Assembly (NCBI GenBank): GCA_964588305.1
Contig: CAZPOP010000002.1
Location: 124,001 to 188,000, forward strand
DNA from: SM1-73 sp964588305
GTDB taxonomy: Bacteria > Zixibacteria > MSB-5A5 > SM1-73
Direction of reading: 5' to 3'
DNA: 64,000 bases
Of the stretch, positions 60,140-64,000 are shown one piece after another. The position numbers and the translations under genes are program-made. The number at the start of each line of letters is the position of its first letter. Within the stretch, counting starts at the first letter, position 1. The notes under the pieces are model-generated. The model ran no database searches. It was not told the origin of the DNA and saw only the letters and a program-made list of their open reading frames with translations.

Positions 60140-60388
60140 TCACTTCGTATCTGCGGGTTTGTCGGGATCGGCTACAACTGCAGATGAGACTGTTTTGTTC
60201 AAGGATTCGATCAGCTCATCCACGGAAACGCCGTGCGCTAAAGCTCCCTGTTCGATTGTCTCCGACACGGCAAGGTGACAGCCAAAACAATGCATTCCGT
60301 ATTCAAAAAACGTCTTGACCGTCTCCGGATACTTCTTCAAGACCTCGCCAAAAGTCATATCCTTGTTTATCTTGTTGTCCTCAGTCAC
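60140..60388 (-). CDS. DUF1858-domain protein
   Basis: An 82-residue DUF1858 protein (INKDMTFGEVLKKYPETVKTFFEYGMHCFGCHLAVSETIEQGALAHGVSVDELIESLN). The C-x-x-C pair in MHCFGCHLA is the conserved site, expected to hold a metal or thiol chemistry; the family is found near Fe-S and hydrogen/formate metabolism. GTG at 60388 is chosen because AGGAGG is eight bases ahead; a GTG nine bases earlier would overlap the ribosome site. It is possibly co-transcribed with nadA, from the promoter at 60631-60658. Confidence 0.82.
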   Translation of the reverse strand: MTEDNKINKDMTFGEVLKKYPETVKTFFEYGMHCFGCHLAVSETIEQGALAHGVSVDELIESLNKTVSSAVVADPDKPADTK

Positions 60389-60894
60389 GAAACTCACCTC
60401 CTGAATTATTCTGTTTATGCTTGCCGCTGCTTACGCAATCTCACAATCACAAGATCAACGTGTAAATGAAGCCAGAAATTAACTTCGTGCTTCTGCTTGT
60501 GAAGCTGCAACTCTCCCAAGCCAATTCGCTTCTCTAAAAACTACTCTGGTCACACGCAAAATATTGGACTCTTGACTCTGTTTTTGCATTGAAAACTCTG
60601 CACATCCAAAAAGCCCAGACTTTCGGCCTCAAGATAGCCAAATTGGGCACGAAGTCAAGTACATAGATCAAAAGAGTTGACGTAAAATCACGCTTAGAGG
60701 ATCCGCTGATTGAGCCTTTCCTTCTAATGCTTGATCCAGCTCTTGAATCAGAATGAGGAAGTTTTTCAGGCAGGCAAAATCCTCTTTTTGGTCATTTCAG
60801 GGAAACCGAAAGTGCCCCCTTTTTGCTGGGCTTGCTGTGAAATAGGTATTGATTTATTTCTTTGCTGTTCTCTTCGAGGCATGTTGAAAGCTAT
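60389..60894. other. Spacer between the Fe-S oxidoreductase gene and the DUF1858 gene
   Basis: About 505 bp holding the promoter described separately and no supported gene. A plus-strand open frame crossing into 60895 (731-1219 relative to 60 kb) is antisense to the Fe-S protein and not believed. Confidence 0.5.
60631..60658 (-). promoter_or_regulatory. Promoter upstream of DUF1858 (and possibly nadA)
   Basis: On the minus strand, TTGACT (60653-60658), a 16-bp spacer and TATCTT (60631-60636). Predicted transcription starts near 60624; leader about 235 nt. Confidence 0.58.
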
Positions 60895-62907
60895 CTATAA
60901 TGCTTTCTCCACCAATTCAGCCACATCGAAGGCGGAAATCAATTGCTCCATTTCTTTTTCCTTGATCCCGTCTCCCAGCATGGTAAGACAATATGGACAC
61001 GCAGTTGCCAGGACCGAGGCATTGGTCTCGACGGCTTGCTCCACTCGCATCTGGTTTATTCTTTTGCCCAAAGTTTCCTCCATCCACATCCTTCCTCCGC
61101 CTGCTCCGCAACAAAAGCTTCTATCTCTATTTCGCTTCATCTCAGACACTCTGGTATCCTCTATGGATTCCAGAAGCTTCCTAGGAGCATCATATATATC
61201 GTTATATCGACCCAGGTAGCAGGAATCATGATAGACCACGCTCATTTCCACGCCGGTGCTCAATTTCAATTTCTTCTTTTGAATCAGGTCCCAGAGGAAT
61301 TCGGTATGATGGAACACCTCATATTTCCCCCCGAACTGGGGATACTCGTTCTTGAAGGTGTTGAAGCAGTGGGGGCAATAGGTGATGATCTTTTTTATCC
61401 CATATTTGTTGAACACCTCGATCTGCTGCTGCATCAAAATCTGAGCCAGATATTCATTTCCCATGCGCCGCGCGGTTTCACCGCAGCACATCTCCTCGGC
61501 TCCCAGGATTCCAAAATTCACGCCAGCTTTTTCCAGAAGATTGACCAGAGTTCTGCTCACCTTTTTGTTTCGCTCATCAAAAGAGCCGGCACACCCCACC
61601 CAGAAGAGGTAATCGACATCTCTGTCTTCCGCAACAATCTTGACCTTCAGGTCTTTGGCCCAGTCCCCGCGTGTGGCAAAGCCGATGGCCCAGGGATTAT
61701 AGTTGGTCTCCATGTTTTTGAAAAAGAGCTTAACTTCCGGGGCGAACTTGCTTTCCATTAACACCAAATGTCGTCTCAGGTCCACCACCTTATCCACCAC
61801 CTCCACAAAAACCGGGCAGACTTCCTGGCAGGCACCGCAGGTGGTGCAGGCCCACAATTCGTCCTCGGTGATTACACTGCCAGATATTGATGGGCTTTGA
61901 TCTTCAGAAGTCTCCTTTTGTGAAGAAGTCTTTCCTTGTAACACCAAATGATCTTTCAAGTCCTGAATCACTTTCTTGGGTGATAGGGGCTTCTCACTCA
62001 AGTAAGCAGGGCAGTTATCCTGACATCTGCCGCATCGGGTGCAGGCATCGGTGTCAAAGAGCTGCTTCCACGTGAATTCTGAGAGCTTTGCCACCCCAAA
62101 AGTCTCTGCGTTTTCAATATCCAGAATGGGCGCAACCTCGCCCTTGGGAGAAAAGGACCTGAAAAACTGATTCAAAGGTGAGGAGATCAGATGCAGGAGT
62201 CTTGAATAAGAGATATACCCGATAAATCCGAAAGCTAAGATTATATGAATCCACCAGGAGACCAGATGAAGGCTCTCAGCAGAACCTCCGCTTGATCCCA
62301 ATGCCACGAAGAGTTTACTGAACTGCCAGCCCACAAAAGACCAACGTTCGAATTCGGGGGAATTGGATGCGATTCGCAGCCCCTCATTGGTGAATCCGGT
62401 GAGCAGGATGACCAGCAATACAATTAAGACCAGGGCATCCTCAAACTTGTTGTCCAGTCTCTCCGGCTTGAGAACATATCTTCTGAATAACGCCAAAAGC
62501 ACGCCGATTATGGCCAGGAGGCCGAAGAGGTCCAAAAGAAAGGAGAAGATAAGGTAGAAGTTGCCAGAGATGAAGATTTTGTCAAAGAGAAGTTTGGTGA
62601 AGTCTTCCTGGACAAAGATGAGAACGGTTCCGATGAAAAGAACCAGAAATCCCGAGAACAGAAAAAGATGCATTATTCCCGGATAAGGCTCCTTCAGAAT
62701 GCGTTTATGGCCCAAGCCAAAAAGGAGAAATGAAACGATTCTTTTGAAGGGTTTGTCAATCCGGTTCTCAGGTTTTCCAATTCGCCAGAGCCGGATGTGC
62801 CTGACCAATCCGTAGATCAAGATTACCAGGACGATCAAGCCCAAGAGATAAACCGGGATGCGAACTCCCGATCCCACGTTCCAAAATATCTCACGAGTGA
62901 TTTCCAT
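60895..62907 (-). CDS. Membrane-bound (Fe-S) oxidoreductase, HdrD/GlpC-like
   Basis: A 670-residue membrane oxidoreductase. Residues 1-245 contain five or six transmembrane helices of the nitrate-reductase-gamma type. Two ferredoxin clusters follow: CTRCGRCQDNCP and CTTCGACQEVCP. Then two CCG-type iron-sulfur domains (WVGCAGSFDERN...EMCCGETARRMG and HDSCYLGRYNDIY...RSFCCGAGGGRMWMEE). This architecture, beside an electron-transfer-flavoprotein gene, is that of the ETF-linked quinone or heterodisulfide-type reductases that draw electrons from acyl-CoA or amino-acid oxidation into the membrane. AAAGGTTAG precedes the ATG. It is separated from etfA by 143 bp holding hairpin repeats. Confidence 0.87.
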   Translation of the reverse strand: MEITREIFWNVGSGVRIPVYLLGLIVLVILIYGLVRHIRLWRIGKPENRIDKPFKRIVSFLLFGLGHKRILKEPYPGIMHLFLFSGFLVLFIGTVLIFVQEDFTKLLFDKIFISGNFYLIFSFLLDLFGLLAIIGVLLALFRRYVLKPERLDNKFEDALVLIVLLVILLTGFTNEGLRIASNSPEFERWSFVGWQFSKLFVALGSSGGSAESLHLVSWWIHIILAFGFIGYISYSRLLHLISSPLNQFFRSFSPKGEVAPILDIENAETFGVAKLSEFTWKQLFDTDACTRCGRCQDNCPAYLSEKPLSPKKVIQDLKDHLVLQGKTSSQKETSEDQSPSISGSVITEDELWACTTCGACQEVCPVFVEVVDKVVDLRRHLVLMESKFAPEVKLFFKNMETNYNPWAIGFATRGDWAKDLKVKIVAEDRDVDYLFWVGCAGSFDERNKKVSRTLVNLLEKAGVNFGILGAEEMCCGETARRMGNEYLAQILMQQQIEVFNKYGIKKIITYCPHCFNTFKNEYPQFGGKYEVFHHTEFLWDLIQKKKLKLSTGVEMSVVYHDSCYLGRYNDIYDAPRKLLESIEDTRVSEMKRNRDRSFCCGAGGGRMWMEETLGKRINQMRVEQAVETNASVLATACPYCLTMLGDGIKEKEMEQLISAFDVAELVEKAL

Positions 62908-62978
62908 AGCTTCTAACCTTTGAACCTCGCATTTTTACTCTGAAATTTAAACTCTTCAGTCTTTTCCCTCGCCGGGTA

Positions 62979-63021
62979 GGCAAGCCTTTATGGCTTGCCA
63001 GCCAAGGCGTAAAGCCTTGGC
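62979..63021. repeat. Two adjacent hairpins between the Fe-S oxidoreductase and etfA
   Basis: GGCAAGCC-TTTAT-GGCTTGCC (62979-62999) and GCCAAGGC-GTAAA-GCCTTGGC (63001-63021), the second followed by TAC. They resemble the hairpin repeats elsewhere in the window; the TAC suffix is shared. Confidence 0.6.
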
Positions 63022-63050
63022 TACGCGCTTCAAACTTTGAACTCTAAACT

Positions 63051-64000
63051 TTAGCTTTGTTCCTTTACCTTCCTAATCTCCTCTGCCAGCAGAGGAACCG
63101 CGGCAAACAGATCGGCCACGATGCCAAAATCTGCAACTTCAAAAATGGGAGCTTCGGGGTCTTTGTTAATGGCCACAATGCACTTTGCCGTACGCATGCC
63201 GGCAAGATGCTGAATGGCCCCGGAGATGCCGCAGGCAACATAAAGAGAAGGATTCACAACCTTTCCGGTTTGCCCCACCTGTATATCGTGCGGGGCAAAG
63301 CCGGAGTCCACCGCCGACCTGGAGGCCCCTACCGCCGCTCCTTCGCCCAACACGGAGGCGAGCTCCTCCAGAATTTTGAAGCTCTCGGTATTCTTCATCC
63401 CCCTTCCTCCGGAAACGATCACGCTGGCCTCCGTCAAATCGACCTTCTCTCCCGCGGTCTTCACCAGCTCTTTTATTACCGCCCTCAGATCATCGGGTTT
63501 GACCTCGACTTTAACCTTCTCGATCTCAGCCTTCTTGGACTCTTGGGGTTTCTCAACCTCCACAACGTTAGGTCTTAAAGCAGCCATCTGCGGTCTGGCT
63601 TCTGGTGTCATTGTGTCGACCAGAACTTTTCCCGCATACATTGGTCTTTTTGCTATCAAGTGACCGTCGTGGTTGATCTCAAGCCCGACACAGTCTGATG
63701 CTAAACCGGTTTGCAGCCGCGCCGCCACCCTGGGCAAAAGGTCCTTTCCCTGGGCAGTGGCCCCACCTAAGAGAATGGATGGCTGGTGAGCTTTAGCTAG
63801 ATTGGCTATCACCTTTGTATAGCCTTCGCTTGAATAGTTTTTCAATATCTCATCATCGAAGACGAATATCTTCTCTGCCCCGAAAGCCTCAAGCTCTGCT
63901 GCCAGTTTTTCTACCTCATGCCCTAAGAGAATTGCGGCTAATGGCTGACCGATTTTTGAAGCCAATTGTCTGCCGATGGTCAGGAGTTCAAGTGAGACCT
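63051..64000 (-). CDS. etfA: Electron-transfer flavoprotein alpha subunit, N-terminus off the window
   Basis: EtfA binds FAD and shuttles electrons from acyl-CoA dehydrogenases and similar enzymes. 316 codons are open from the window edge, so the start lies beyond base 64000 (a TTG at 63965 would cut the conserved LLTIGRQLASKIG helix). The C-terminal FAD domain is complete: IVSGGRGMKNTESFKILEELA, VGASRSAVDSGFAPHDIQVGQTGKVV, and CGISGAIQHLAGM. The Fe-S oxidoreductase gene follows it on the same strand; etfB is expected upstream, outside the window. Confidence 0.93.
   Translation of the reverse strand, partial: VSLELLTIGRQLASKIGQPLAAILLGHEVEKLAAELEAFGAEKIFVFDDEILKNYSSEGYTKVIANLAKAHQPSILLGGATAQGKDLLPRVAARLQTGLASDCVGLEINHDGHLIAKRPMYAGKVLVDTMTPEARPQMAALRPNVVEVEKPQESKKAEIEKVKVEVKPDDLRAVIKELVKTAGEKVDLTEASVIVSGGRGMKNTESFKILEELASVLGEGAAVGASRSAVDSGFAPHDIQVGQTGKVVNPSLYVACGISGAIQHLAGMRTAKCIVAINKDPEAPIFEVADFGIVADLFAAVPLLAEEIRKVKEQS

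Noticed and set aside
1..64000. rRNA, tRNA or integrase genes, attachment sites and cohesin domains
   Set aside because: None was recognised on reading both strands; cohesins in particular were looked for because of the dockerins.

Overview
The window comes from a bacterium of the Fibrobacteres-Chlorobi-Bacteroidetes (FCB) superphylum or a neighbouring candidate phylum. Zixibacteria is the best guess, but this rests on pattern recognition only. The reasons are: many large secreted proteins ending in a duplicated dockerin-like module, other secreted proteins ending in the FlgD-like C-terminal sorting domain used by type IX secretion, three gingipain-type (C25) peptidases, and intergenic palindromic repeats typical of such genomes. 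Promoters look like sigma-70 (TTGACA / TATAAT), not the Bacteroidetes type. No rRNA, tRNA or CRISPR array was seen.

Layout. 1-7.4 kb (minus strand): the start of urocanate hydratase, two tandem HicBA toxin-antitoxin pairs, a PspC/LiaF-like envelope-stress pair, small conserved proteins (DUF1844, DUF366) and recG. 8.1-16.7 kb (plus): a 1420-residue beta-helix/PKD protein with a T9SS-type tail, a TPR lipoprotein, a GxxExxY protein, a 29-residue lysine-rich mini-protein, mannose-family PTS IIC and IID, and a VanZ-like protein. 16.8-36.8 kb (almost all minus): the exported-protein region, with a BNR/sialidase-like protein, a beta-helix protein, three C25 peptidases, a small dockerin protein and a protein built on 45-residue tandem repeats. 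Several of these genes form separate units of terminator, promoter and gene. Two of the peptidases share a 752-bp identical 3' end.

37.1-48.3 kb (minus): a metabolic cluster with a purine/xanthine-type permease, five SAM-dependent methyltransferases, a DUF454 membrane protein, a GNAT acetyltransferase, a HypD-like glycyl radical enzyme, its radical-SAM activase and orotate phosphoribosyltransferase. The glycyl radical enzyme has Thr where the dehydratase subfamily normally has a catalytic Glu. This cluster is the best candidate here for an undescribed pathway. 48.6-54.7 kb (plus): two small proteins, ispG, a 20-TPR membrane protein and a family 2 glycosyltransferase. 54.7-64 kb (minus): a DUF885 lipoprotein bracketed by matching hairpin repeats, a second T9SS-tailed protein carrying an in-frame palindromic insertion, nadA, a DUF1858 protein, a membrane iron-sulfur oxidoreductase and etfA, which runs off the end.

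Together the genes suggest a heterotroph that degrades peptides and amino acids. It would secrete proteases and adhesin-like proteins, catabolise histidine, and use electron-transfer flavoprotein linked to a membrane Fe-S oxidoreductase. The oxygen-sensitive glycyl radical enzyme implies anaerobic conditions at least part of the time. All positions come from reading the sequence; no database search was run.
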